DNA of 34,416 bases from Gemmatimonadota bacterium (GCA_027294455.1 JAPULZ010000253.1:1-34416); one strand, 5' to 3'; shown: positions 1 through 9,339, counted from the stretch's first letter. Numbers and translations are program-made. Notes: generated from the sequence alone by a model not told the origin.

Positions 1-3000
1 GCCCGGCGCCGCCGGTGGGTGCTGGACGCCTTGGCGCCGCCCCCCCCGCCCGACACGGCCACCGTCATCCAGCCCATCCAGATCCCCGTGGTGCAGGACA
101 CGGCGCCACCCGGGCGGCCCACGTTCGCCACCCTGGCCCAGTATGCCGACATCAATATCGACCTCAATGCCCGGCTGGAGACCCAGTTCGACCGGTTGCG
201 CAATCTGAATTGCACCGCGGCGGACGTCTCCAACCCCGCGTCCGGGTGTCAGGGGGGCTTTCCCACGCCGGTGCTGGACCAGCAGTTCGCCCTGCGGGCC
301 GGCGGGGTGCTGGGCGACCGGCTCAACGTGAACGTCGACTTCGACAGCCAGCGGGAGTTCAACGCCAACAATACCATCACCATGTGGTACCAGGGTCTGG
401 AGGACGACATTCTACGGCGCGTCGAGGTCGGCAACCTGGATTTTCGGTTGCCGGCATCGCGGTTCATCGCCACGTCGATTCCGGCGAAGTCGTTCGGCGT
501 GCAGGCCGAGGCGCAGCTCGGGCCGTTGGAGTTCCGCGCGATTCTCGCGCAACAAAAAGGCTCGTCGGTCCGCGCCCGGGTGTTCACCGTGGGCGAGCAA
601 GCCACGCAGCTTCTCACCCGCGAATCACGGGACGTGGAATTCGAGGACGGTCGATTCTTTTTCGTGGTGAACCCGACCCTGTTGCCCACGTTTCCCAACG
701 TCGACGTGCTCAACATCGTGCAGCAGGCGCTGCCGGCGGAATTACAAGTCGCGCAAGTACGGGCGTATCGGTTGCGTACGCAGAGCGGCCAGGCGGGTAT
801 CAATCCGAGTCTGCGGGGTATCGAGGCCGTGGCGGTGCGAGACGACAGCCCCCAGTTCGTGGGACCGTTTTTCTGGGACTTGTTGATCGAGGGCCAGGAC
901 TACTACCTAGATCCTTCGGGCCTGTGGTTCGGGCTGCGCAACCGCGTCGGCCTCAATGAGTTCCTCGCCGTCTCGTATGTGACGCTGGCCGGCGACACCG
1001 TGGGAACTTTCCCGGCGGTGGGCGGGCCCCGCGACACGCTGCTCCTCATTCACGAACCCCGCCGGGGCCCCGAGGTCCCGACGTTCTTGCACGAGATGCG
1101 AAACTTCTATCGCATCGGTGGAGCGATCAGTCGGAATTCGATCGATCTGGCGCTCCTTGTGAACGACTCGGAACGCCCGCTCGACGGGGTGGGGACATAC
1201 ATAGCCCGCCTCGGGCTAGCGACGGCCACGGACCCGAGCTTGATCGACGAGTTCAATCGCGTGTTCCCGCGAGAGCGAGATCCGAACGGCGGGTTGCCGC
1301 TACGCGACCTGTTCGTCGTGTTTCCCCACCTGCAACCCTTTGCCGACAGCTTGCGGCTCCAGGAGGGCGAGCGGAACGACTCGCTGTATCGCACGCCAAC
1401 GTATCTGCGTAACACCCAGGGGCCCGCGCCAAGGTTTCGGTTTGCGTGGGAATACCAGACGACCGGAGCGGGCGACCGTTCGCAACTGCATCTCGGCGCG
1501 TTGCAGCTCCGGTCCGGAAGCGAGCGCATTCGGATCGGCAATCGTGACCTGGTGCGCGGACGCGACTATGAGATGTCGTACGATCTCGGGATCGTCACGT
1601 TTCTAAATCCGGACTCTCTGTTTCCGGGGCCGACCGAAGTGCAGGTGCAGTTCGAGCAGAACCAGTTGTTCGATGTCGCACCGAGCACCGTGTTTGGGTT
1701 TCAGAGCACGTACAGTCTCGGCTCCATCGGCCGCATCGACGGCGTGACGTTGGTCCAGCGCGAGCGCACCGTCTTTACCAGGCCGGAGCTCGGGTTCGAA
1801 CCGCAAACGATGTTCCTGGGCGGGCTGAGCACGGAGCTGCGCTTTCAAACGGATTTCGTGACGCGCGCGTTGGATGCCCTGCCGTTGCTCAAGACGAACG
1901 TTCCGTCCACGTTGGCCATCAACGGTGAAATCGCCATGTCCCGTCCCAATCCCAACCAGACGGGGCAAGCATACCTGGAGGAATTCGAAGGGGTGTCGAC
2001 CCGGTTCATCAGACTTGGGGAGCAGGCCTTTCAACTCGGCAGCAGGCCCACATCGGGCCGCGGGATTCCTCCGACCCACCTCTCCCCGTTTGGCGAGTTT
2101 GCGACCGAGGATGCCACGGCGTTCGTGTGGCAAAACGTGCTCGACCTGGACGGCGAGCCGTTCGAGATTGGACCGGCCGAAATCGACTCGAGCATCGTGC
2201 TCACCGGTGCCTCGGTGCCGAAAGAGACGCTCCTCTGGTTCTCGCTCAAACCGGACACGATCGGCGGGGCACCCCATCCGGTCACCGGCGCTCCGCGATG
2301 GATCCGACCCCATGTCCCCGGGCCGCGGTGGCGCAGCATCACGACGCCGCTGGATCAGTCGGGTTTGGGGGTCGATCTTTCGCGGGTAGAATTCCTGGAG
2401 TTCTGGGCATTGGAGGATCTGCGTGCCGTCATCGAGCGGCAAGAGGCGATCCTGGTCTTCGATTTCGGCACGGTGATGGAGGATGCCGTGGCGTTCGGCC
2501 CCGATTCGTTTCGCGTCACCGGAACCGATACGGTGTTCTCCGGATTCCAGCAGCTCGGAGCCGGCGAGCTGGATTCCGAGCGGGATCCGTTCACGGCCGT
2601 GTTCAACGCCGAGGTCAACGACGTCGGCATCCACGGCGACCTGCTGCCTTCTATCGTCAACATCACCACCGGCGGGGAGCTCACCGACTTCCCCACCTGC
2701 GAGCGTGTGTTTACCGGCGTGTCGATCCCCGCGTTTCCCCTGGGCGACCTGGGAGCGCGATGCACCCGGCGGAACGGGTTCGTGGATTCCGAGGACCTCA
2801 ACGGCGACAACCGCTTGGATCTTCAGGTAGGGGTCACGCAGGAGGACGTCATCCGCTACGTGGTGCCGCTCGGCGATCCGCGATTCGTCGTCCGCATCGG
2901 CAAGTCGGTGCCCCGCGCCGGGCAATCGGTGCCCCGCATCGGCGGCGTGGCCCGGACATGGCGGCTGTACCGGATTCCCTTTCGGCAAGACACGGTGCAG

Positions 3001-5931
3001 TTCGGCACACCGAACATCCGGCGGGTCCGATCACTCCGCATCACGATGCTGACGCCGGACCAGCCGCTGGGCGAGACCGAGATCTCCCTTGCGCTGGCCC
3101 GCCTGAGTTTCGTGGGTGCGCCGTGGCTCAAACGTGCCGAGACGCCCATCGCCGGAATCGGCGGACTTCAGGGTGAGCCCCACGGAGAGGTGCTGGCGTC
3201 CACGATCTCCACCGCCGACAAGGACCTGGGTTATACGTCGCCGCCCGGCGTGATCGATGAGGCGAGCCGCCAGGGTGCGGCCTTCGAGTTCACCTCGCAG
3301 GAGATCAACGAACGCTCGCTCCGGTTGATCGCGCGGGACCTGCGTCTGGGGGAGCGTGCCGAGGCGTTCCGGCGGTTCTCCAACGAGGCGGACAAGAACT
3401 TCCTCCAGTACCGGGCGTTGCGGGCGTGGGCGCGTGGGCGCGGGCCCGGGTGGGAATCGGGTGACCTCGAGTTCTTCCTCAAGGTGGGGAGCGATGAAGA
3501 CAATTTCTACATGTACAGCGTCCCGGCCCGCACGGTGGACTGGGAGCCGGAAGTGGTGGTGGAGATCGATCGATGGCTGAGGTTGCGAACCGATGCGGAG
3601 CGCGACTGGCTGAGCGGCGCTCCTCCATCGGGCTCGGAACTCTGCGGCGGGGACTCGACCGCCTTCGTTCGGTGCGATGGGCCCTATCTGGTGCAGATCA
3701 AGGACCCGGCCGTGCGGCCGCCGAACCTCGCTCGCGTCTCCGAGATCGCGGTGGGGATGCTACGGGTCGGTCAGGCCGTGGCCATCCCGGAAGCCGAGCT
3801 CTGGGTCGATGACATTCGCCTCACCGACGTGGTGGGCGACGCCGGCGTGGCGGGATACGTCGAGGTCCGCCTGACGGCCGCCGACTTTGCCGACGTGGAG
3901 TTTTCCTACTCCAGTACGGACGACCGATTTCGCCAGATCGACGAGGCGCCCGACTATCTCTCCGATACGCAAACCCGGATCGGGTCCACGGTGCGTCTGG
4001 ACAAGTTGTTGCCCGAGTCGTGGGGCATGAGCGTGCCGTTTTCGGTGCAACACCAGCGCGTCAGCACGGACCCGTTCTTCGTCCGGGGGACCGACGTGCT
4101 GGCAGAGGCTCTCGACGGGCTCCGCAAGCCGTCGAGCTCGGCGACGTCGTATCAGGTGGCACTGCGCCGGTCGCGCCGGGGCGACAGCTTTGCGGAGCGG
4201 CTGTTGCTCGATCCGTTGGCGCTCTCCGCGTCCCGGCTCGACGCCGAGAGCGTCTCCGAGCTGAGTTCCGCCAAGACGAGCAACCGCTCGGCGCGGGCTG
4301 TGTACGACAACCGGCCGGCGCCGCAGACGATTCGAGGAGCCCCTGCGTTTTTCGTCAAATTCGTGGACGGGTTGCCCGGATGGATTAGCAACAGCGAGTT
4401 CGGCAGGGCCCTGCGGTCGTCTCGCTTGCGGTGGAACCCATATCAAATACGCCTCTCCTCGGAATTGGTCGACAACCTCACCGACCGACTGACGTTTCGC
4501 GTGCCCGTGGCGTTGCCGCAAGACAGCGTGTTGGCGCCCCTCCGGAGCGTGGTCCACTCGTGGCGCAACACGGTCGGGGCGGACGTGCGGCCGTTTTCCT
4601 CGCTCGGATTGCGCGTCGACTACATGTCGACCAGGGATCTGCAGGACTATGGGGACTCGACGCTGGTGGGTCGCCTGACGGGCGAGGAACGCGTGACGTT
4701 TTTTGGGAAGGACATCGGCTTCGAGCGTGAGCAGACCTTGTCGACGAGATTCACGGCGTCCCCGGCCATCAACAGCTGGTTGCGCCCGCGTTTCAGCACG
4801 TCGAGCAGTTTTGTCTTCCACCGGGACCCGAACGGCCGGGTGGCCGTGCAGGTGGACATCGACTCGCTGACCATATTTCGGATTCCCGAAGCCGTGTCCA
4901 ACTTCCGCCAACGGCTGCTCGGGTCCACGCTGGACCTCCGCCGTCTCGCCGAGGTGATCGGCGGCCCCACGAGCACGGTGGCGCGGATGTTTCGAGGCCT
5001 GTTCCCGGCCGACGTCTCGTTCCTGAGAGAGAGGCGCTCCACCTTCGACCGCATCACTTTCGTTCCCGACATGCGCTATCGTCTCGCGTTCGGGAACACC
5101 GATGAGTTTCGAGAACAGGACGGCGACCTGGCGCTGTCGGCCGTCGAGCGGGGCGTGTGGACCGTGGCTGGCGGCACGCGCCTGCCGCTGGGTTTCGGGT
5201 TGCGGTTCGACTACCGACGCACCGAATCCACCACGTGGGCGCGGCGCGGCGAATCGCAGAGCGAAATCACCCAGCGGTTCGAACAGTGGCCATCGGGCTC
5301 GGTCTCTTGGGTCTACACCCCACCGCCGTTCCTCCGTGGCGCCCTGTCGAGCGTCAGCGCTCAGGCGCGATACCGCCGCACGGTGGGGTCTAGCTTCCAA
5401 CCCGCTGCGCTGCAAGCGCCGGGGCCGGACAGTCAGGGAGGGGCGAACGGGACCACCGGCATTTTCGCCGAGAATCGCGCGACCAACGTAACGCCCACCA
5501 TCACGCTGACCTGGTTGGCCGGGGTCGTGACCACCGCACGGTTTTCCCGTATCCGGAGCGAAGTGTTGACGTCCGGCAATTCGACCTTGAACGACGAGAG
5601 GAGCTGGGGCGGGAGTGTGAATTTTTCATTCCGTGCACCAACGACGATATTCCGTTTGCCGAGCGATGTTCGAACGTCACTGACGGTGAACGCTACCGAC
5701 GCCACGCTGTGCCAGAAGCGCGCGGAGAGCCCCGAGTGTGCCATCGTGTCCGACAGCCGCCGGCGGCAGGTCAACATCCGAATGGACACGGGATTTCCAC
5801 CGAGCATGCGCGGTGGAGCGAGTTTTTCGTACGTGCTCACCGAAGAGCGGCACACTGCGAGCAAAGTCTCGCAGATGGTCTTCACGATCTTCTTGGACAT
5901 CAACTTCCTAGCAAGCCAGGTACGGCGATGA
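1..5931 (+). CDS. sprA: SprA/Sov-type giant outer-membrane protein (5' end off window)
   Basis: The reading frame is open from base 1, so the start lies upstream; a GTG at 19 is in frame but unlikely to be the start. About 1,976 residues are present, against roughly 2,400 for Flavobacterium SprA, the outer-membrane translocon of the type IX secretion system. Seen: a proline-rich start (bases 37-60), then SprA-like blocks in order. These are GDRLNVNVDFDSQREF and a YQGLEDDILRRVEVGN stretch (about 313-440), a GRDYEMSYDLGIVTFLN stretch (about 1558-1610), YLEEFEGV (about 1972-1995) and LDKLLPESWGMSVPFSV (about 3997-4050). The C-terminal third is rich in alternating beta-strand-like segments, consistent with a huge beta-barrel. 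The last codons overlap the start of the following M28 gene (ATGA), so the two are probably co-translated. Family assignment is by motif memory. Whether a full type IX system exists in this organism cannot be judged here. Confidence 0.85.
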   Translation, partial: ARRRRWVLDALAPPPPPDTATVIQPIQIPVVQDTAPPGRPTFATLAQYADINIDLNARLETQFDRLRNLNCTAADVSNPASGCQGGFPTPVLDQQFALRAGGVLGDRLNVNVDFDSQREFNANNTITMWYQGLEDDILRRVEVGNLDFRLPASRFIATSIPAKSFGVQAEAQLGPLEFRAILAQQKGSSVRARVFTVGEQATQLLTRESRDVEFEDGRFFFVVNPTLLPTFPNVDVLNIVQQALPAELQVAQVRAYRLRTQSGQAGINPSLRGIEAVAVRDDSPQFVGPFFWDLLIEGQDYYLDPSGLWFGLRNRVGLNEFLAVSYVTLAGDTVGTFPAVGGPRDTLLLIHEPRRGPEVPTFLHEMRNFYRIGGAISRNSIDLALLVNDSERPLDGVGTYIARLGLATATDPSLIDEFNRVFPRERDPNGGLPLRDLFVVFPHLQPFADSLRLQEGERNDSLYRTPTYLRNTQGPAPRFRFAWEYQTTGAGDRSQLHLGALQLRSGSERIRIGNRDLVRGRDYEMSYDLGIVTFLNPDSLFPGPTEVQVQFEQNQLFDVAPSTVFGFQSTYSLGSIGRIDGVTLVQRERTVFTRPELGFEPQTMFLGGLSTELRFQTDFVTRALDALPLLKTNVPSTLAINGEIAMSRPNPNQTGQAYLEEFEGVSTRFIRLGEQAFQLGSRPTSGRGIPPTHLSPFGEFATEDATAFVWQNVLDLDGEPFEIGPAEIDSSIVLTGASVPKETLLWFSLKPDTIGGAPHPVTGAPRWIRPHVPGPRWRSITTPLDQSGLGVDLSRVEFLEFWALEDLRAVIERQEAILVFDFGTVMEDAVAFGPDSFRVTGTDTVFSGFQQLGAGELDSERDPFTAVFNAEVNDVGIHGDLLPSIVNITTGGELTDFPTCERVFTGVSIPAFPLGDLGARCTRRNGFVDSEDLNGDNRLDLQVGVTQEDVIRYVVPLGDPRFVVRIGKSVPRAGQSVPRIGGVARTWRLYRIPFRQDTVQFGTPNIRRVRSLRITMLTPDQPLGETEISLALARLSFVGAPWLKRAETPIAGIGGLQGEPHGEVLASTISTADKDLGYTSPPGVIDEASRQGAAFEFTSQEINERSLRLIARDLRLGERAEAFRRFSNEADKNFLQYRALRAWARGRGPGWESGDLEFFLKVGSDEDNFYMYSVPARTVDWEPEVVVEIDRWLRLRTDAERDWLSGAPPSGSELCGGDSTAFVRCDGPYLVQIKDPAVRPPNLARVSEIAVGMLRVGQAVAIPEAELWVDDIRLTDVVGDAGVAGYVEVRLTAADFADVEFSYSSTDDRFRQIDEAPDYLSDTQTRIGSTVRLDKLLPESWGMSVPFSVQHQRVSTDPFFVRGTDVLAEALDGLRKPSSSATSYQVALRRSRRGDSFAERLLLDPLALSASRLDAESVSELSSAKTSNRSARAVYDNRPAPQTIRGAPAFFVKFVDGLPGWISNSEFGRALRSSRLRWNPYQIRLSSELVDNLTDRLTFRVPVALPQDSVLAPLRSVVHSWRNTVGADVRPFSSLGLRVDYMSTRDLQDYGDSTLVGRLTGEERVTFFGKDIGFEREQTLSTRFTASPAINSWLRPRFSTSSSFVFHRDPNGRVAVQVDIDSLTIFRIPEAVSNFRQRLLGSTLDLRRLAEVIGGPTSTVARMFRGLFPADVSFLRERRSTFDRITFVPDMRYRLAFGNTDEFREQDGDLALSAVERGVWTVAGGTRLPLGFGLRFDYRRTESTTWARRGESQSEITQRFEQWPSGSVSWVYTPPPFLRGALSSVSAQARYRRTVGSSFQPAALQAPGPDSQGGANGTTGIFAENRATNVTPTITLTWLAGVVTTARFSRIRSEVLTSGNSTLNDERSWGGSVNFSFRAPTTIFRLPSDVRTSLTVNATDATLCQKRAESPECAIVSDSRRRQVNIRMDTGFPPSMRGGASFSYVLTEERHTASKVSQMVFTIFLDINFLASQVRR

Positions 5932-6821
5932 GAAACGTTTTGATTGCGGTGACGGCCGCCACGCTCCTCGGTTGCAGCCACGCGGGCGAAGCTACCCTCC
6001 AGTTCGACGGCACCGTGGCGCTTTCCTACGTGGAGGCGCAGCTGAACTTCGGAAACCGCATACCGAACACCGCGGCCCATCTGCGCACCGGCGACTGGAT
6101 CCTCGCCCATCTTCGATCGCGGGCCGATTCGGTGGAGGTCCAGGCGTTCGCGCACGTCACCCACGACGGCGACACGTTGCACCTGCGCAACTTCATCGGT
6201 CGATTTCGGCCGGACGCCACCGAGCGGATTCTGTTCCTGGCGCACTGGGATACCAGGCCGGTGGCCGACAAGGAGTCGAACGCCCAGCTGCGGAGGCTGC
6301 CGACGCCCGGCGCCAACGACGGAGCCTCCGGCGTGGCGGTGCTCCTGGGGATGGCCGACGAAATGCACGCCACGCCCCCGTCGGTTGGGGTCGACCTGTT
6401 GTTCGTGGACGGCGAAGACTATGGGAGCTTTGCGCCGCGACGGGACGTCTTCATCGGGTCGCAGTATTTTGCCGAGCACCTGCCCGAGGGGTATTCCCCC
6501 TTGTATGCGGTGTTGCTGGATATGGTGGGAGACGCCGACCTGCAACTTCCCAAGGAGGGGAATTCCGTATCCGGAGCGCCGGAGGTCGTGGAGCGGGTGT
6601 GGCGCACGGCGGCGGACCTCGGTCTGGGGAACATCTTCAGGCAGGAAACCGGCGCCTGGGTGACCGACGATCACATGGAGTTGCAAAAGGTCGGTATCCG
6701 CGCCATCGATATCATCGACTTCACCTATCCGTATCACCACACCACCCAGGACACCCTGGACAAGGTGAGCGCACAGAGCTTAGGTGTCGTGGGAACCGTC
6801 GTCATGGCCCTAGTGCGATAG
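5928..6821 (+). CDS. M28-family glutaminyl-cyclase-like lipoprotein
   Basis: A 297-residue protein. The ATG at 5928 overlaps the preceding stop (ATGA) and gives a lipoprotein signal peptide with lipobox LLGC (Cys16); longer upstream in-frame starts would destroy it. Metal-site motifs of the M28 fold follow in order: HWDTRP (H106, D108), GANDGASG (D131), DGEDYG (E163, D164), a DDH (D247-H249) and HHTTQDT (H270-H271). This layout resembles type II glutaminyl-peptide cyclotransferases and their Bacteroidetes homologues more than classical two-zinc aminopeptidases. Those enzymes turn N-terminal Gln into pyroglutamate. Here Glu163 would match the catalytic acid/base and Asp164 the zinc ligand that is Glu in human QC. 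It would act in the periplasm, anchored to a membrane. A plain aminopeptidase remains possible. Its coupling to the sprA-like gene suggests a job on exported proteins (inference). Confidence 0.8.
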   Translation: MRNVLIAVTAATLLGCSHAGEATLQFDGTVALSYVEAQLNFGNRIPNTAAHLRTGDWILAHLRSRADSVEVQAFAHVTHDGDTLHLRNFIGRFRPDATERILFLAHWDTRPVADKESNAQLRRLPTPGANDGASGVAVLLGMADEMHATPPSVGVDLLFVDGEDYGSFAPRRDVFIGSQYFAEHLPEGYSPLYAVLLDMVGDADLQLPKEGNSVSGAPEVVERVWRTAADLGLGNIFRQETGAWVTDDHMELQKVGIRAIDIIDFTYPYHHTTQDTLDKVSAQSLGVVGTVVMALVR

Positions 6822-6896
6822 GGCGTGGCAAAGTCCAGACACGCGATGCGCCTTTGCGGTACCACGTAGCCGCGCGGTGCATCGATCTTTGGCGCC

Positions 6897-7517
6897 ATGG
6901 CCACGGCCGATGATCGCCATGGTGCCTTGCTGCTCCTCGGATTGGCGCTAGCGGGCGCGATTGTTCGTATAATAGGACTGGGATCCGGTTCCCCGGGCGA
7001 GGTCGGGTATCGGCCGGCGGGCGAGGAGCGTCCGCGGCGCGACTCGGTGGCGGCGGCTGCCGAGCGCCTCACGCGACCCCTCGCGGCCGGCGAACGCATC
7101 GATGTGGATGTGGTTGGGGCCGACGAGTTGGCCCGGCTGCCTCGCATCGGCCCGGCGCTGGCCGCCCGGATCGTCGAAGACCGCCGGGCGCGCGGGGCGT
7201 TCGGATCCCTCGAGGAGTTCGATCGGGTGTCGGGAATCGGTCGTGCCGTTCTCGAGGCCATCGAACCCCATGCGATGTTTTCCGGGCGGGCTCGACGGCC
7301 CCGCGCCCCCCAAGGGCCGGGAGCAAAGGTGAGCTTGAACACAGCATCGGCGGTGGTACTGGAACAACTTCCCGGAGTCGGTCCAGCCCGGGCGCGGGCG
7401 ATTGTCGAGGACCGACGTCGCAACGGTCGCTACCAGGTTATCGAGGATTTGGGCCGGGTTCCGGGCATTGGGCCGGCCACCATTGAACGCCTCCGGGGTA
7501 TGGTCAACCTTCGTTGA
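6897..7517 (+). CDS. comEA: ComEA-like helix-hairpin-helix DNA-binding protein
   Basis: A 206-residue protein with one N-terminal membrane segment (about residues 9-27), a short charged linker, and two tandem helix-hairpin-helix units. The first (about 73-118) carries LPRIGPALAARIVEDRR and VSGIGRAVLEAI. The second (about 143-206) carries the typical ComEA stretch LNTASAVVLEQLPGVGPARA and then VPGIGPATIERL. ComEA proteins bind double-stranded DNA in the periplasm during natural transformation, working with type IV pili. The usual single unit is duplicated here. The ATG at 6897 is the only ATG, GTG or TTG in frame after a stop at 6867, and no clear Shine-Dalgarno precedes it. It sits 75 bases after the M28 gene and directly before the pilBTC promoter. 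Family identity is firm; a DNA-uptake role is inferred from family and context. Confidence 0.85.
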   Translation: MATADDRHGALLLLGLALAGAIVRIIGLGSGSPGEVGYRPAGEERPRRDSVAAAAERLTRPLAAGERIDVDVVGADELARLPRIGPALAARIVEDRRARGAFGSLEEFDRVSGIGRAVLEAIEPHAMFSGRARRPRAPQGPGAKVSLNTASAVVLEQLPGVGPARARAIVEDRRRNGRYQVIEDLGRVPGIGPATIERLRGMVNLR

Positions 7518-7523
7518 ATTGTC

Positions 7524-7551
7524 TTGACAGCGAAGGGGGGGGTCATACTTT
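7524..7551 (+). promoter_or_regulatory. Candidate housekeeping promoter of pilBTC with G8 spacer
   Basis: A perfect TTGACA (7524-7529) is followed by 16 bases and a weak -10 hexamer, TACTTT (7546-7551). The spacer contains an uninterrupted run of eight G (7535-7542). Transcription would begin near 7558, giving a leader of about 70 bases to the pilB ATG. The -10 is poor, so this rests on the -35, the position and the similar element before pilM. Confidence 0.5.
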
Positions 7552-7629
7552 ACCACGTTGTTACATAAGGATTTACGCTAGAGTCAGACGCGTGTTCAAT
7601 AGGCTTCCACTTCTTTCCGCAGGACTGGT

Positions 7630-9339
7630 ATGGCAACGGCCGCAGCCAACGCACTTCGGATAGGCGATCTTCTCATCAACGAAGGCTTGATCAGCAGAGA
7701 ACAGTTGGATCAAGCTTTGGTTGAACAGCGCAGCTCCGGTCTGCGACTGGGCTACGTCCTGGTCAAGATGGGCCTGGTGCAAGAGCTCGAGATCACGAAG
7801 ATGCTGGCCCGGCAGTACCGGGTGCCGGCCGTAGATCTGTCAAAATTCAAGGTAGACGAGCGCATCCTCAAGCTGATCCCCGCGGACTTGGCGCTGAAGC
7901 ACACCGTCCTGCCGCTCCGCCGCGAGGGGCGGACCCTCACCGTGGCCATGGTGGAGCCCGGCAACGTCCAGGTGGTGGACGACCTCAAGTTCGTGACCCG
8001 ATGTGACGTCTTTCCCGTCATCGCAGGTGAGTTCACCCTCCGGACCGCCATCGAGACCTACTACAATCAGTCCGAGGCCCAACTCGTCAATCTCCTGCAA
8101 GACATGGAGCTGGACGATGAGGTCGAGGTCGTCGAAGAGGAGGACGACGACGATGCTGGGATGGCCCTCGCGGACGATGCGCCGGTCGTCAAGCTCATCA
8201 ATGGACTGCTCACCGACGCCGTGAAACGCGGCGTCAGCGACATCCACATCGAACCCTTCGAGCACGAAATCCGGGTGCGGTATCGGCTCGATGGCGCCTT
8301 GATGGAGGTGATGAAGCCTCCCCTCAAACTGAAGGCGGCGCTCACCAGCCGTGTGAAGATCATGTCGTCGTTGAACATCGCCGAGCGGCGCGTGCCGCAG
8401 GACGGCCGCATCAAGATCAAGGTCGGCCCGAAGGTGATCGATTTTCGTGTCTCGACTCTCCCGGTGATTTTCGGCGAGAAGATCGTGATGCGAATCCTGG
8501 ACAAGAGCAATCTGACGCTGGATCTGAAGAAATTCGGATTCGAGCCCAAGGCCGAGCAAGATCTCATGAGGGCGATCATGAATCCGTACGGCATGGTGCT
8601 CGTGACGGGCCCGACGGGTTCGGGTAAGACGACGACGCTCTACTCCGCATTGTCACAGATCAACAATATCGACGTGAACATCATGACAGCGGAAGATCCG
8701 GTGGAGTACAACCTCTATGGGATCAATCAGGTACTCGTGCGCAACGACATCGGGATGACGTTTGCCGCCGCGTTGAGGGCGTTTCTGCGTCAGGATCCGA
8801 ACATCATCATGGTGGGTGAGATCCGGGACCTGGAGACAGGCAGCATCGCGATCAAGGCGGCGTTGACCGGCCACCTCGTCCTGTCGACGCTCCACACGAA
8901 CGATGCGCCGTCGACGGTCACGCGCATGATCGACATGGGCATCGAGCCGTTCAACGTGTCGAGCGCCGTCAACCTGATCGTGGCGCAGCGGTTGGTGCGA
9001 AGGATTTGTTCCGACTGCAAGGCGGAGCACCAATATTCCGCCGATGAACTGCACGCGCTCGGACTGTCGGAGTCCGAATTGGGGGAGATCACGTTCTTCA
9101 AGGGCGCGGGCTGCCCCCAATGTGGCGACACGGGGTATCGCGGGCGCGCCGGTTTGTACGAGGTCATGGCGCTCTCGCCGGAACTGCGGCGCATGATCCT
9201 CAAGGGAGAATCGACCGCCGAGCTGCAGCGGCAGGCCGTGGAAGAAGGGATGCTGACGCTTCGCATGGACGGCATCGTGAAGATTCGCAAGGGCATCACG
9301 ACCCTCGAGGAAATTGTCAAAGAGACGGCGGGTAACTGA
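7630..9339 (+). CDS. pilB: Type IV pilus extension ATPase PilB
   Basis: A 569-residue GspE/PilB-type secretion ATPase. It has an N-terminal MshEN-like domain (about 1-150), a strongly acidic linker (about 160-182), then the ATPase core. Walker A GPTGSGKT is at 327-334 (Lys333), the Walker B-like GEIRD at about 396-400, and a His-box segment HLVLSTLHTNDAP follows. A zinc tetracysteine (C460, C463, C495, C498) marks the PilB/GspE branch and is absent from PilT. The enzyme would sit at the cytoplasmic base and power pilus extension. AGGA at 7621-7624 precedes the ATG. It heads a pilB-pilT-pilC operon, and pilT starts on the base after its stop. A type II secretion GspE is possible by family alone. 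The adjacent pilT, pilA and pilMNOPQ genes make PilB much more likely. Confidence 0.95.
   Translation: MATAAANALRIGDLLINEGLISREQLDQALVEQRSSGLRLGYVLVKMGLVQELEITKMLARQYRVPAVDLSKFKVDERILKLIPADLALKHTVLPLRREGRTLTVAMVEPGNVQVVDDLKFVTRCDVFPVIAGEFTLRTAIETYYNQSEAQLVNLLQDMELDDEVEVVEEEDDDDAGMALADDAPVVKLINGLLTDAVKRGVSDIHIEPFEHEIRVRYRLDGALMEVMKPPLKLKAALTSRVKIMSSLNIAERRVPQDGRIKIKVGPKVIDFRVSTLPVIFGEKIVMRILDKSNLTLDLKKFGFEPKAEQDLMRAIMNPYGMVLVTGPTGSGKTTTLYSALSQINNIDVNIMTAEDPVEYNLYGINQVLVRNDIGMTFAAALRAFLRQDPNIIMVGEIRDLETGSIAIKAALTGHLVLSTLHTNDAPSTVTRMIDMGIEPFNVSSAVNLIVAQRLVRRICSDCKAEHQYSADELHALGLSESELGEITFFKGAGCPQCGDTGYRGRAGLYEVMALSPELRRMILKGESTAELQRQAVEEGMLTLRMDGIVKIRKGITTLEEIVKETAGN

Noticed and set aside
3760-5415. 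Long minus-strand reading frame (551 codons) under the sprA-like gene; also 1603-2988
   Set aside because: Shadow frames of a high-G+C gene: compositionally Arg/Pro/Gly-rich translations with no family motifs.
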